Origin: BQJU01 sp964015035
Lineage (GTDB): Bacteria > Bacteroidota > Bacteroidia > Chitinophagales > Saprospiraceae
Direction of reading: 5' to 3'
DNA length: 64,000 nucleotides
Assembly (NCBI GenBank): GCA_964015035.1
Contig: CAXHCA010000013.1
Coordinates: 10,349 to 74,348 of the forward strand
Below the pieces are notes generated by a model. It saw nothing but the letters and a program-made list of their open reading frames with translations, searched no databases and was not told the DNA's origin. Of this stretch, positions 52,515-62,351 are shown piece by piece. The position numbers and the translations under genes were made by a program. Numbering within the stretch: the first letter of the stretch is position 1; the number at the start of each line of letters is the position of its first letter.

Positions 52515-55319
52515 ATGACAAAACTAAACATTAAAATCATGAACGGGAAAATTCTTTCCTTTTTTCTGATGATGTTAATGGCGCTCTCAGCTAGTGCGCA
52601 GATTACGGTTAATGGTCTGGTTCTCTTTGGAGAAGCTGATGCCCCGGTTCCCATTCCAGGGTATCCTATTGCCATCATTTACAGTAACGGTGATCAAGTA
52701 GAAACAATAGAAACCTTCACTTGGGACGATGGTACTTATGAATTAACCCTTCCTTTGTCAGTGGGCGATGTGGTCAGTGCGGAAATCATGGATTTGTGCA
52801 CCGGGGAAGTAATCGCAATAGAATTACCCGATGCAGATGGTGCCTATGTCGCCAATTTTCACATTTGTACGGATATTGTGCCTCCTCCGCCACCAACCGG
52901 ATGTGAGGCTTACTTTACCCATGAGCAAACCAGTGTGGATCCTTACGAAATTAGTTTCTTTGATTTGTCCTATACTGCTACGCCAATCGAAAGCTGGGAG
53001 TGGGATTTTGGTGATGGTACTACCAGCAACGAAGATAATCCGGTACACGAATACGCCGGATTGGGTGAATATGAAGTGTCTTTGACCATCACTGCCGATA
53101 CTTGTAGCTCAACAATATCTAGTATTGTTATCGTTTCAGATGAATTAGGTTGCGGTTGTCCTGAGTATTATGACCCTGTTTGTGTGTTGACCGATGCGGG
53201 AAATGTTTTGACATTTGACAATCCCTGTTTTGCCGAATGCGAAGGTTACGGTCCTGATACCTGGGTTCCTTGTGACATTGAATCCGGGTGCTACGCTTCG
53301 TTCTATATGAATATCAACGATGATCCCAATAATTTGACAGTAGAATTTGTTGATCAATCAGTGAGCAATCAAGGTGATATCGTTTCCTGGGAATGGAGTT
53401 TTGGAGATGGCGAAACCTCCACAACGCCTCATCCCTCACATACTTATGCCGAAGCCGGTATTTATGAGGTCGTATTGACGATTAGTACAGAGGATGGTTG
53501 TAGCTCCTCTACCGTTTTGCATATCTGTATTGGAGAGGAAGGTAACGGTTGTAATTGTGATGATGTGTATGATCCGGTATGTGCCTCATTGCCGGGGGGA
53601 ATTATTATTACCTTCCCCAACGCCTGTGAAGCGGAATGTGCTGGCTTTGGCCCTGACTCCTGGGTGGAATGTGAAGAAGAATGCCCTTGCTTTGATATTT
53701 TTGCGCCGGTCTGTGTAATGACTGCTGCTGGAGATACATTGACCTTTTTTAATGCCTGTTTTGCCGAATGTGAAGGTTATGGAGAAGACAGCTTTGTTGA
53801 TTGTAATGAGGCTGGACCTTGCGAATGTACCTTTGAATACGACCCGGTTTGTGTCACATTGCCAGATGGGAGCATTGTTGAATTTCCGAATGCCTGTTTT
53901 GCCGAGTGTGAAGGCTTCGGAGAGGACACCTTCGTTGACTGCGATGACAATCCAGACCCATGTGTCTGTCCCGATATATTTGCCCCGGTTTGTGTTGTTA
54001 CTGCCGATGGCGATACTCTGAGCTTCTCTAACTCTTGTTTTGCCGAGTGTGAAGGTTACAGTGCCGATCAATTCTTTGATTGTAATATCGATTTCCCTTG
54101 TGGTTGTCCATTCCTCTTTGATCCGGTCTGTGTACTGACAGACGAAGGCGAGCAACTATTCTTTATCAACGCCTGTCTGGCGGAGTGTGAAGGGTATGGC
54201 GAAGACTCCTATGTAGATTGCGAAAATGATTTTCCAGATGACTGCTACGCGGATTTTTATATCGACTATGAAGTCAATGATCAAAACCCGCTAACCGTTC
54301 AGTTTCACGATCTTTCGCAGGCTGTGGAAGGCGAAATTATCGGCTGGCTGTGGGATTTTGGAGATGGTAACACCAGTGAAGAACAAAACCCAACACATAC
54401 TTTCCCAGAAGACGGTATTTATGAAGTAACACTCACTATTGCCACCTCTGAAGATTGTAGCGCCACAACGGTCATTCACATTTGTGTCGGCGACGGTGGT
54501 CCCTTTGAAGGGCCGGATTGTCAGGCCTTTTTCTTCTTTGCACAAAGCGGAGACAATCCACATACTTTCCAGTTTACCGATTTGTCTTTTGGTGGTGTAA
54601 CCAGCTGGACCTGGGACTTTGGTGATGGCTTCTCCAGTGATGAACAGCATCCAAGTCACACTTACGCAGCGGATGGGGTCTACCCGGTAACGCTGACAAT
54701 TGCCAGTGATGAATGTGAAAGTACCATGACCATGATTGTGGCAACTAACGAAGACATCTGGTATAATGGTGAGTGTACCGCGCTCTTTGTGCCGCTAGTG
54801 ACTAATGATACGAGTGAAATTTTCTTTCTCAATTTGTCTTCTCCAGATGCGATTGAGTTTAGCTGGGACTTCGGTGATGGAACCACGAGCGATGAACCTG
54901 TACCCATGCACCAATACGAAACAGGGGGCACATATACCATTACACTAACCATTACCACGATAGATGGCTGTGTCAATTCATTTAGTGTCAATCTGGATTT
55001 GGATGATAATGAGTTTACGGGGAGCCCCGCTTATCTCATCGTTTCAGGTACGGAAGAGACTACCGCAACCGTTGGGGTTAAAGCCTTTCCTAACCCTGTG
55101 TTGGATCAGCTGCATCTTGCGGTAGATTCAGGCATCAGCGGAGATTATCAACTAGACCTTTATAGTGTAGCCGGGCAACGGCACCTGAGCCAGCGCGGGC
55201 AAATAATCGCTGGAAATCAACTGTTAGAAGTTAATCTGCAAAACTTGCCGGCAGGTATCTACCTGGTGAAAATTCAAGTAGGCGATCAATTGCAACAGTT
55301 AAAGGTCGTTAAGCAATAG
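52515..55319 (+). CDS. T9SS-secreted mosaic of PKD domains and Kazal-like repeats
   Basis: 934 aa. Signal peptide within residues 1-29 (ILSFFLMMLMALSASAQ). After a Bacteroidota-type CarboxypepD-like domain come five PKD domains, each with W-(D/S)FGDG-x-(T/S)S (for example WEWDFGDGTTSNEDNP). Between PKD 1-2 and 2-3 lie six Cys-rich units with the spacing of Kazal-like inhibitors: CPEYYDPVC, CDDVYDPVC, CFDIFAPVC, CTFEYDPVC, CPDIFAPVC and CPFLFDPVC, each followed by a conserved N.C.AEC. Kazal domains block serine proteases by inserting a loop into the active site. A type A sorting domain ends the protein. Probably a surface protein that resists proteases; targets unknown. Confidence 0.85.
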   Translation: MTKLNIKIMNGKILSFFLMMLMALSASAQITVNGLVLFGEADAPVPIPGYPIAIIYSNGDQVETIETFTWDDGTYELTLPLSVGDVVSAEIMDLCTGEVIAIELPDADGAYVANFHICTDIVPPPPPTGCEAYFTHEQTSVDPYEISFFDLSYTATPIESWEWDFGDGTTSNEDNPVHEYAGLGEYEVSLTITADTCSSTISSIVIVSDELGCGCPEYYDPVCVLTDAGNVLTFDNPCFAECEGYGPDTWVPCDIESGCYASFYMNINDDPNNLTVEFVDQSVSNQGDIVSWEWSFGDGETSTTPHPSHTYAEAGIYEVVLTISTEDGCSSSTVLHICIGEEGNGCNCDDVYDPVCASLPGGIIITFPNACEAECAGFGPDSWVECEEECPCFDIFAPVCVMTAAGDTLTFFNACFAECEGYGEDSFVDCNEAGPCECTFEYDPVCVTLPDGSIVEFPNACFAECEGFGEDTFVDCDDNPDPCVCPDIFAPVCVVTADGDTLSFSNSCFAECEGYSADQFFDCNIDFPCGCPFLFDPVCVLTDEGEQLFFINACLAECEGYGEDSYVDCENDFPDDCYADFYIDYEVNDQNPLTVQFHDLSQAVEGEIIGWLWDFGDGNTSEEQNPTHTFPEDGIYEVTLTIATSEDCSATTVIHICVGDGGPFEGPDCQAFFFFAQSGDNPHTFQFTDLSFGGVTSWTWDFGDGFSSDEQHPSHTYAADGVYPVTLTIASDECESTMTMIVATNEDIWYNGECTALFVPLVTNDTSEIFFLNLSSPDAIEFSWDFGDGTTSDEPVPMHQYETGGTYTITLTITTIDGCVNSFSVNLDLDDNEFTGSPAYLIVSGTEETTATVGVKAFPNPVLDQLHLAVDSGISGDYQLDLYSVAGQRHLSQRGQIIAGNQLLEVNLQNLPAGIYLVKIQVGDQLQQLKVVKQ

Positions 55320-55389
55320 GATTTAGAGTAGCATTCTACTCCTTACAGCAGGAGTAAGCTATTTCCATTCTAATACTTCTGAATTTTTT

Positions 55390-55426
55390 GACAGTCCTGG
55401 AAACGGGGCTGTCTTTTTTTATTTTT
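55390..55426 (+). terminator. Intrinsic terminator of the Kazal/PKD gene
   Basis: GACAGTCC (55390-55397) pairs with GGGCTGTC (55406-55413) with one G-T pair, followed by TTTTTTTATTTTT. It ends the transcript 70 bp after the stop codon. Confidence 0.85.
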
Positions 55427-55502
55427 ATAAAAAACTGCACCCACAAGTGTAACTATTTACAAAAGTCAAAGTAACCTGTAAAAACGGAAGCCTTCAAAGT
55501 TT

Positions 55503-56060
55503 ATGGAAAGAGATGTACCAGTCAACGATGAAGTATTGATGCAACAGCTCAGCAACGATGAGTTGGATAGCGCTGCTATACTTTTCCAACGGTGGAACAA
55601 GCGACTGTATAATTTCTTTTTGAGGCTTACGGCCAATGCAACCCAAAGTGAAGATTTGACCCAACTGGTATTTGAACGCATCATTCGTTATAGGCGCTCT
55701 TATCAGCCCGGTTATAACTTCAAATCCTGGGTATATCAGATTGCCCGGAATTTGTTAGCAGACCAACGCAGGAAGAGCGCCTTTCTTCAGGATCACTTTG
55801 TTGAAACAGAACAAATAGCCGATCAGTTACGTGATGAAAACACGGGAGAAGAGAAACACGATCGCTACCAACAACTGGAAAAGGCGCTTATGCAATTGTC
55901 TGAGGATCAGCGGGAAATATTGATTTTGACAAGATTTCAGCAATTGAAATACCGGGAGGTGGCCGAAATTTTAGGCAGTACAGAGGCGGCTGTGAAGGTG
56001 AAAGCCCACCGGGCACTGCTAAAACTAAGAGGGATTTATTTTAAAATGGAAGAAGCATGA
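55503..56060 (+). CDS. ECF-type RNA polymerase sigma factor
   Basis: 185 aa. Sigma region 2 is at about 26-95 (AAILFQRWNKRLYNFFLRL, SEDLTQLVFERIIRYR, FKSWVYQIARNLLADQRR) and region 4 at about 125-175 (LMQLSEDQREILILTRFQQ, LKYREVAEILGSTEAAVKV, KAHRALLKLR). It directs RNA polymerase to a special promoter set. The anti-sigma gene follows with a 4-bp overlap (ATGA), and two DUF4097 genes are downstream, forming a probable stress-response operon. Confidence 0.92.
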   Translation: MERDVPVNDEVLMQQLSNDELDSAAILFQRWNKRLYNFFLRLTANATQSEDLTQLVFERIIRYRRSYQPGYNFKSWVYQIARNLLADQRRKSAFLQDHFVETEQIADQLRDENTGEEKHDRYQQLEKALMQLSEDQREILILTRFQQLKYREVAEILGSTEAAVKVKAHRALLKLRGIYFKMEEA

Positions 56061-56836
56061 AGGCCAATTATTCTATACAATTGATGGACTATCTGGACGG
56101 TCACCTTGAGGGGCCGGAGCTGGCGGCCTTTGAGCAAAAGCTGGCAAGTGATCCGGTGTTGAGAAAGGAATGGGAGACGTTGCAAGATTTGACTCATCAT
56201 TTAGATGGATTACCTACTTACGAACCCACGTTGAGGTTGGTGCAAGGCTTTGAAGAATTACTTAACAACGAAAAAAATCGGCTGGCTGCTCAGCCGAAAT
56301 CACCCGGCTATTTTACTTGGACACTGGAATGGAGAATTGCTGCTGCCGTGGCACTACTGATCATTGGCGTTGGATTTGGCATGTTGTGGCAACGTAACCA
56401 ACAACAACAAGTGCAGATTGGTCAATTGGCAGCGGAAGTAGCAGATACCCGTAAAATGTTGGTTTTGTCAATGCTGCAGCAAAACTCCGCCAGTGATCGC
56501 ATTCAGGCTATCCAAACCTCTGCTGAAACGGCATTGGCCGACCCAAAAATTGTAGACGCACTGATCAATACTCTGGAAAATGATGAAAATGTGAATGTGC
56601 GCCGGAAAGCAGTGCTGGCCCTCCGGGTTTTTATCCACGAAGAAGGAGTAGTGGATGCCTTGATTGGTGCACTGGCAAAGGATCAAAGTCCGGAGATACA
56701 AATTGTTCTTATCGAAAATCTGGTGGAAATCGGGGCTCGTCAGGCTATACCCTCATTACAAAATATAATCAAGGAAGATGCCGTCATCCCGGTCGTACGG
56801 GGCAAGGCCGCTGAAGGATTGTCTAAGCTTTTGTAA
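56057..56836 (+). CDS. Membrane anti-sigma factor with C-terminal HEAT repeats
   Basis: 259 aa. The N-terminal zinc-less anti-sigma-like region (IQLMDYLDGHLEGPELAAFE, QKLASDPVLRKEWE) is followed by a membrane helix at about 94-112. The periplasmic part has three HEAT-like repeats (VDALINTLENDENVNVRRKA, VVDALIGALAKDQSPEIQIV, AIPSLQNIIKEDAVIPVVRG). HEAT repeats bind proteins and would sense a partner outside the membrane. It is translationally coupled to the sigma factor. Confidence 0.85.
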   Translation: MKANYSIQLMDYLDGHLEGPELAAFEQKLASDPVLRKEWETLQDLTHHLDGLPTYEPTLRLVQGFEELLNNEKNRLAAQPKSPGYFTWTLEWRIAAAVALLIIGVGFGMLWQRNQQQQVQIGQLAAEVADTRKMLVLSMLQQNSASDRIQAIQTSAETALADPKIVDALINTLENDENVNVRRKAVLALRVFIHEEGVVDALIGALAKDQSPEIQIVLIENLVEIGARQAIPSLQNIIKEDAVIPVVRGKAAEGLSKLL

Positions 56837-56854
56837 ATCAATAAATTAAATACG

Positions 56855-57619
56855 ATGAAAAACATCACCCTCAGTCTAATGTTACTGACTGTGGTGACCT
56901 GGATATTTGGCCAGGACACCAAGACATTTAAGGCGGGAACCGCTAGTAGAGTAGAGGTTTATTTGGAACAATCGGAATTGGAAGTCACTTCTTATAATGG
57001 TAGTGAAATCATCATTGAAACAGATAATTATCAAGCCCCACCGGAGCGGGCTAAAGGACTCAAGTCGCTATACAATACCGGTACCGACAATACCGGAATT
57101 GGCCTTTCTTTAGAGAAAAGAAACAACAGTTTAATCCTGCGAAAATGTAGCAGCAGAGGAATCAATTACCGGATGAAGGTCCCTGCCAAGACCAACCTTA
57201 AGATTGTGGAAAAAGGATGGTGGGGTGGTCGATTTATGGTCACTGGGGTTAAAGGAGAAATAGAGATCAATGCGAATAATGCCAATATAGAACTACAGAA
57301 GGTAAGCGGCCCCATCGTTGCGAATACCACTTCAGGTGAAATCCTGATTACGATGGAAGAGGTGAATGCCAGTAAGCCAAGCGCGATCTCCAATGTCAGC
57401 GGTTTTATCGACATTACTTTACCTGCTTCCACAAAGGCTTCTCTTGAGATGAAATCCATTTCCGGAGAAATATACACGGATTTAGATTTGGAGATGGTCG
57501 GCCAAAAACAAGATATGAGGCGAATTGGCGGTGCCGATTTAAAGGGCAATTTGAATGGTGGCGGTGTTGACATCTCACTGAATGCCATAAGTGGAAACAT
57601 TTATCTCAGAAAAAAATAA
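56855..57619 (+). CDS. DUF4097-family exported beta-strand repeat protein
   Basis: 254 aa with a signal peptide (MLLTVVTWIFGQ). The body repeats short strand units: NANNANIELQKVSGPIVAN, TTSGEILITME, ISNVSGFIDITLP and SISGEIYTDLDLE, the V-S/G-G-x-I pattern of the DUF4097 (adhesin-like beta solenoid) family. Its role is unsettled; many copies lie next to sigma/anti-sigma pairs, as here. A related protein follows 10 bp downstream. Confidence 0.85.
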   Translation: MKNITLSLMLLTVVTWIFGQDTKTFKAGTASRVEVYLEQSELEVTSYNGSEIIIETDNYQAPPERAKGLKSLYNTGTDNTGIGLSLEKRNNSLILRKCSSRGINYRMKVPAKTNLKIVEKGWWGGRFMVTGVKGEIEINANNANIELQKVSGPIVANTTSGEILITMEEVNASKPSAISNVSGFIDITLPASTKASLEMKSISGEIYTDLDLEMVGQKQDMRRIGGADLKGNLNGGGVDISLNAISGNIYLRKK

Positions 57620-57629
57620 ATCACCCGAC

Positions 57630-58295
57630 ATGAAAAAAATAACTGTTCTATTATTAGCTCTATGTATGCAAACCTTTGGCTATAGCCAAAAGGAAAAAGT
57701 GGAGCAACAATCCTATTCCGTGCCCCCTAATAAGGAGGTTTCGCTCAATTTGAAATTCGCCCAAGAGATTAAGGTCGAATCTACGTCAGCAGCCGAGCTG
57801 GGGCTCAAAACCATATTAACTTATCGTCAGGAGAAGGATTTGAAAATCCATCAGTTAAAGGTTGAGAATGACGGAGGACAATTGCAGATTACTGCTGATA
57901 TGAATACCGACTATTTAAAATCGCAAGGAGAGAATACCTGTTGGGATTGTGAAGAAAGGGACTGCCTATGCTTCAAAGTAGCTTTTGTGGTGATGGTGCC
58001 GAAGGGCGTAAAGGTCAACTTGGAGACCATTTCCGGAAACATTGAAATCCCGCAACTCAAAAACGCGATTCAAGCTAAGTCGATTAGTGGTTTCATTGAT
58101 GTGGGGCTAGACCCATCCGCAAAAAAAGAGCTGGTGTTTAAATCAGTAACAGGAGAGATTTACACCGATTTTGACCTGCAGCTAGATGAAAATAGCACTC
58201 CTTTTTCTAAAAAATTGAATGCCCCCCTAAATGGAGGCGGCGAACTAGTCGCATTGGAAACCATTAGTGGAGATATTTTCTTCCGCAAAAAATAG
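57630..58295 (+). CDS. DUF4097-family exported beta-strand repeat protein, second copy
   Basis: 221 aa from ATG 57630, giving a signal peptide (ITVLLLALCMQTFGYSQ). It shares the repeat pattern with its neighbour (LETISGNIEIPQL, SISGFIDVGLD, SVTGEIYTDFDL) but adds a Cys cluster CWDCEERDCLCF at about residue 108, absent from the first copy and suited to disulfides or metal binding. An intrinsic terminator follows, so it is the last gene of the sigma operon. Confidence 0.85.
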   Translation: MKKITVLLLALCMQTFGYSQKEKVEQQSYSVPPNKEVSLNLKFAQEIKVESTSAAELGLKTILTYRQEKDLKIHQLKVENDGGQLQITADMNTDYLKSQGENTCWDCEERDCLCFKVAFVVMVPKGVKVNLETISGNIEIPQLKNAIQAKSISGFIDVGLDPSAKKELVFKSVTGEIYTDFDLQLDENSTPFSKKLNAPLNGGGELVALETISGDIFFRKK

Positions 58296-58323
58296 CTTCG
58301 TTTTACTAGAGATTTGGATTGGT

Positions 58324-58362
58324 CCTTCTGAAGGTGAACACTCACCCTCAGAAGGCTTTTTT
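58324..58362 (+). terminator. Intrinsic terminator of the sigma operon
   Basis: CCTTCTG (58324-58330) pairs with CAGAAGG (58349-58355); the inner part AGGTGA/TCACCCT extends the stem. A run of six T follows at 58357-58362. Confidence 0.88.
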
Positions 58363-58381
58363 ATTTGGGGAGAAAAGTCGG

Positions 58382-58412
58382 TTTGATTTATAAATAAATT
58401 TTCATACCTTTA
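58382..58412 (+). promoter_or_regulatory. Bacteroidota-type promoter of the PorP/SprF gene set
   Basis: TTTG (58382-58385), 19 bp, then TACCTTTA (58405-58412), one base off TTTG-N19-TAnnTTTG. It sits right after the previous terminator and about 180 bp before the PorP/SprF start, so the transcript has a long untranslated leader. Confidence 0.6.
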
Positions 58413-58594
58413 GCACCTCCATAGTACTAATTAGACAATATCTGTACTGTGAATCCTGCAATTACCAATCCCCCTTTTTAGCAACGATTTTTACTTTTAC
58501 CTGACTTAGTGCTTCAGGTATGGTTGAATAATATTTAAGCCCTAATTCCTCGATAGGACATTTGTGTGGCTTTATTAACTAAAAAAGCTCAACT

Positions 58595-59626
58595 GTGATT
58601 GCTACACCTAACCCCAAATGGTGGCTGCTATTAATATGCAGCCTGTTTATGTTCAATGCATCAGCACAAGACATTCATTTTTCGCAATACGCGCGATCGC
58701 CACTCAACCTCAATCCCGCTTTGACGGGAGCCTTCAAAGGAGATTATCGTTTTCAAGCCAATTATCGCAATCAATGGAATATGCCCGTACCCTACAATAC
58801 GGTTTCCGTTTCGGCGGAAAAAAACCTGTGTACAGTAGGCTGTAATGAAGCGAACTGCTGGCGCCCGAAGGGGTTTTCTTTTGGTGCCTTGTTTAATTAT
58901 GACGTAGCCGGAGATGCCAATTTGAGCTTGACTCAATTGGAAATCAGTGGTTCCTATACCCACGTCATGGGTGGTGGTTTTTCCATTACCCCCGGCATCA
59001 TGCTAGGGGGCGGACAGCGCTCTTTTGATCCCATTAATCTCTTCTTTGACAATCAGTTCAACGGAAAAGAGTTTGACCCCAACAGCTTTGGAGATACTTA
59101 CGAAAACCAGACAAAGTTCTTGTTTGATATTTCTGGCGGGGTGAACGTGCATTACCAATCTTGTAAAACGCGCACTGCTTTTGATATTGGTTCAGGTGTG
59201 TTTCACATCAACCAACCCAAAGCCAATTTCTATAGTACATTTGAAAGGAAACTTCCTGCCCGTATTTCACTTTACGGCTTGGGCACGATTCAGTTAACGC
59301 AAAGAATTGACTTTTTAGTCAGCACTTTGGCCCAATTTCAAGGCCCTTATACCGAGGTGTTGCTTAGTGTGGGAGGTCGTTTTTACCTTAAACCCGGGAC
59401 CCGTCCAGGTCAAACTTCTTTTGACCTGGGATTGGGGCTCAGAATGGAAGATGCCCTGCTGCTGAATGCCGCACTTAACTACAAAATGTGGGTGTTTGGC
59501 CTGAGCTATGATATGAACACTTCCGACTTTACAGCAGCGACTAATGGTAATGGCGGATTGGAATTTTCGCTGGGATACATCATTTTTCAACCACCGGCCA
59601 AGAAGGTTTGTCCCATCCGGTACTGA
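58595..59626 (+). CDS. PorP/SprF-family outer-membrane protein
   Basis: 343 aa, GTG start at 58595 giving a signal peptide (WWLLLICSLFMFNASAQ). DIHFSQYARSPLNLNPALTG is the signature N-terminus of the family; the rest is a transmembrane beta barrel (repeated amphipathic strands, C-terminal aromatic strands). PorP/SprF proteins help T9SS place type B cargo such as gliding adhesins on the surface. It is followed by a PorE-like gene and a giant adhesin gene, the standard gene order. Confidence 0.93.
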   Translation: MIATPNPKWWLLLICSLFMFNASAQDIHFSQYARSPLNLNPALTGAFKGDYRFQANYRNQWNMPVPYNTVSVSAEKNLCTVGCNEANCWRPKGFSFGALFNYDVAGDANLSLTQLEISGSYTHVMGGGFSITPGIMLGGGQRSFDPINLFFDNQFNGKEFDPNSFGDTYENQTKFLFDISGGVNVHYQSCKTRTAFDIGSGVFHINQPKANFYSTFERKLPARISLYGLGTIQLTQRIDFLVSTLAQFQGPYTEVLLSVGGRFYLKPGTRPGQTSFDLGLGLRMEDALLLNAALNYKMWVFGLSYDMNTSDFTAATNGNGGLEFSLGYIIFQPPAKKVCPIRY

Positions 59627-59672
59627 TCCTGTTTATATTGTTCTATTTCGACACTTTTAAACCCAAAGTATA

Positions 59673-62318
59673 ATGAAACAATTGCTCACCCTGGCACTTT
59701 TATTGGGGCTAGCTCACTTCGCTTGGAGCCAATCGCTTGATGCCTTCAAAAAAAGTGCCGAAGAGGCCTATGAGGCTCAGGACTATCCTACGGCCTATGA
59801 GCACGCCTCTGAGGTACTTACAGATGAACCCGATAATTTTGTTTTCCTAAAAATTGCCGCAGAATCTGCTTTAGAACTTTGTGCCTTTGATCAGGCAGAT
59901 GGCTACTTTGAGACTATTCGGAGCCAGGATCAAGCTAATGATTATCCATTGATGTCGTTCTATTTGGCAAAAAGCAAACATCGTCAGGAAAACTATGAGG
60001 AGGCTCAATATTACTACGAAGATTTTATTGAAAACCACAGTCAGCAATGTGATCCGAAATTTTACGCTTTAGCGGTTAAAAAGCTAAATGAGTGCAAGGA
60101 GCATGAAAATTTGATCCCGGCCATAACTCCCGGGGTAGATATTCAACTCCTTGTCGATGGAGGTTATTCTGATTTTGCCTTGCCTTATGCGGGCAATACC
60201 ATCTATTATTCGAGTTTATCTCCGGCAGAAGAGTGCGATTGTGCAAAGCCTTGTCGAGATAAAATGACGATTCATCGCCTAGATGAGGCGGGCAATCGTT
60301 CAGATGTCCTCTTTCCTGAAGGCACCAAAAATGTGGGGCACATCACTTTAGCCAATAATGGCCAACGCATGTACTTTACTCAATGTAGCTGCAAAGACAA
60401 TCAGTACACCTGTGCTATCTATTATAGTGACAATAGTGGCAACAGTTGGTCAACTCCGGTAAAACTACCAGAGACTGTGAATCGTCCCGGTTTTACAATC
60501 ACCCAACCCTATTTTGCTGATGGAGGGGATTCCGGGGAAGACTTCCTCTACTTTGTCAGCAATTATCACGAAGGGAATCCTGATCGCACCGATCTGGATA
60601 TCTTCAAAGTAGCTGTAACTAACAATACCTTTGGAACACCGATAGCCGTTACCGAAGTCAATACCACAGGGGATGAGGTGACGCCTTTCTTTTTTGGCGC
60701 CGACAAAGTCCTTTATTTCAGTTCCAATGGTCATCATAGTTTGGGGGGATATGGTTTTGACATTTTTAAATATAGCTATGGAGAAGGTAATGATGAGTGT
60801 GATCATGCTGGCAATAGCCCACAAAATCCGGCAAACATAGGCACTTCCTTTAACACTATATACGACGAGCTTTATTTCAGCCTGAACGAAACGGGAGAGG
60901 AAGCCATTTTTTCTTCTAATGGAGACTTCGGAACAGGGGAATATGAAAATACAAAAGGCGCAGGAGCTAGAGCGGAAGGACCACTTGTCGATTCAGACCA
61001 CTGCTGCCCAAATGTTTATAAGGCAACGATACGGCCGAGTTCTACGATTGTCGTTTCACTGTATTGTACTTTAGAGGGTGATTATGGCGGGAGCCAGCAG
61101 CAACCGGTGCCGGGTAGCCTTCACCTACAAAATATGGCCGATTCTACCGCAGCCTGTATCCCCGCACAAGTGGAGGAAGGGTATCGTTATTATTTTGCGG
61201 AAGTTCCTCTAGGAGAAACGTTTAAGGCTACCGTCGAAAAAACGGGCTATTGGGGGAGTGAAAAGGAGTTTACTTCATCTTCCTGTAACGCAGATACCGT
61301 GTGGGTGGATCTGTTTTTAGAGCCCAAAATTGAACTTGAGGTCAGTTTCAGGGCGAAATGTAATCCAGAATTACCCATTGATGTGAACGGGGTGACGCTG
61401 CTAGACCAGCAGAACTATGCCGAAGTGGAAATGACGCCACTCTATGGAAGTAAACACACTTATACTGCCACGTTGCGCGGGTTTCACAATTATACGATAC
61501 TCCCTGATAGTGTGAGCAGACGAGCAGATAATAATGAATACCGGTTTTCAACGGCTACTCCAAAAAGAAATATTACGACCGGTAGCAATTGCTTGCCGGC
61601 AACTCTAAAGGAAGTCTTCCTTTTGGAAATTCAACCTGATACACTCCCTTTGTTTGAACCTTTGCCACTGTACTTCAATCATGCAGTACCCAATCCAATT
61701 GTCTCTGCAACAGAAGCTGCCACGGATTACGAAACCTACTTTAATGACTACAAAAACCGGGTGTTGGAATTTAGAACAGCTACTGGCAGATGTACTACAC
61801 CTAACCAGTTTGGTTACGGCAATAGACAAGGATCGCTCTGTGAATGTAATGATGACCTAACCAGAGTCGATACCTTTTTTAATGAAGTGCAAGTGAATAT
61901 GAAACGCATGGAGTCGTTTGGAGACTTGTTATTCCGCTCCCTGGAGGCTGGTGACAGCATCGTTATTAATATCCGTGGAGTAGCGAGTAAGTCGGGTTCA
62001 GGAGGTTATAGCAATGATGATCTTTCTAAGAGAAGGATCAATAGTATGGAGAAATATCTGGCCAAGCACTTTCTGCTTAGTGGTGATGGAATAAATGATT
62101 ATATGGACAAAGTAAACCTCATTCCTGACCCGGTAGGTGCTTCCATAGCTAATCAGACTGCACCTAGTCGGGGACCTTGTCGAATCTATAATGTAGATGC
62201 TTCCTATGACCGGCGGATCGAAATCGTGAGCATTGTTATCTTTCCACCAGATATGCAAAGTGGCCCCTGTGGCCCAGGAGGAAAAATTGAAACATATCAG
62301 AGCAACAGTTCGTATTAA
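59673..62318 (+). CDS. PorE-like protein (TPR, PD40 propeller, carboxypeptidase-regulatory-like, OmpA-like end)
   Basis: 881 aa. Signal peptide (LLTLALLLGLAHFAWSQ), TPR helices at about 20-150 (YEAQDYPTAYEHASEVLTDE), PD40/beta-propeller blades at about 150-440 (NTIYYSSLSPAEE, DEVTPFFFGADKVLYFSSNG), a beta domain, then a C-terminal OmpA-like region (GVASKSGSGGYSNDDLSKRR, INSMEKYL). This is the layout of PorE-type proteins that hold T9SS cargo at the peptidoglycan. The OmpA part is diverged: the usual DxxG and R of the peptidoglycan site are only partly present. Confidence 0.85.
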   Translation: MKQLLTLALLLGLAHFAWSQSLDAFKKSAEEAYEAQDYPTAYEHASEVLTDEPDNFVFLKIAAESALELCAFDQADGYFETIRSQDQANDYPLMSFYLAKSKHRQENYEEAQYYYEDFIENHSQQCDPKFYALAVKKLNECKEHENLIPAITPGVDIQLLVDGGYSDFALPYAGNTIYYSSLSPAEECDCAKPCRDKMTIHRLDEAGNRSDVLFPEGTKNVGHITLANNGQRMYFTQCSCKDNQYTCAIYYSDNSGNSWSTPVKLPETVNRPGFTITQPYFADGGDSGEDFLYFVSNYHEGNPDRTDLDIFKVAVTNNTFGTPIAVTEVNTTGDEVTPFFFGADKVLYFSSNGHHSLGGYGFDIFKYSYGEGNDECDHAGNSPQNPANIGTSFNTIYDELYFSLNETGEEAIFSSNGDFGTGEYENTKGAGARAEGPLVDSDHCCPNVYKATIRPSSTIVVSLYCTLEGDYGGSQQQPVPGSLHLQNMADSTAACIPAQVEEGYRYYFAEVPLGETFKATVEKTGYWGSEKEFTSSSCNADTVWVDLFLEPKIELEVSFRAKCNPELPIDVNGVTLLDQQNYAEVEMTPLYGSKHTYTATLRGFHNYTILPDSVSRRADNNEYRFSTATPKRNITTGSNCLPATLKEVFLLEIQPDTLPLFEPLPLYFNHAVPNPIVSATEAATDYETYFNDYKNRVLEFRTATGRCTTPNQFGYGNRQGSLCECNDDLTRVDTFFNEVQVNMKRMESFGDLLFRSLEAGDSIVINIRGVASKSGSGGYSNDDLSKRRINSMEKYLAKHFLLSGDGINDYMDKVNLIPDPVGASIANQTAPSRGPCRIYNVDASYDRRIEIVSIVIFPPDMQSGPCGPGGKIETYQSNSSY

Positions 62319-62351
62319 CTCAAGAAATACTTTAGTGTCAATTTAAGTAAA

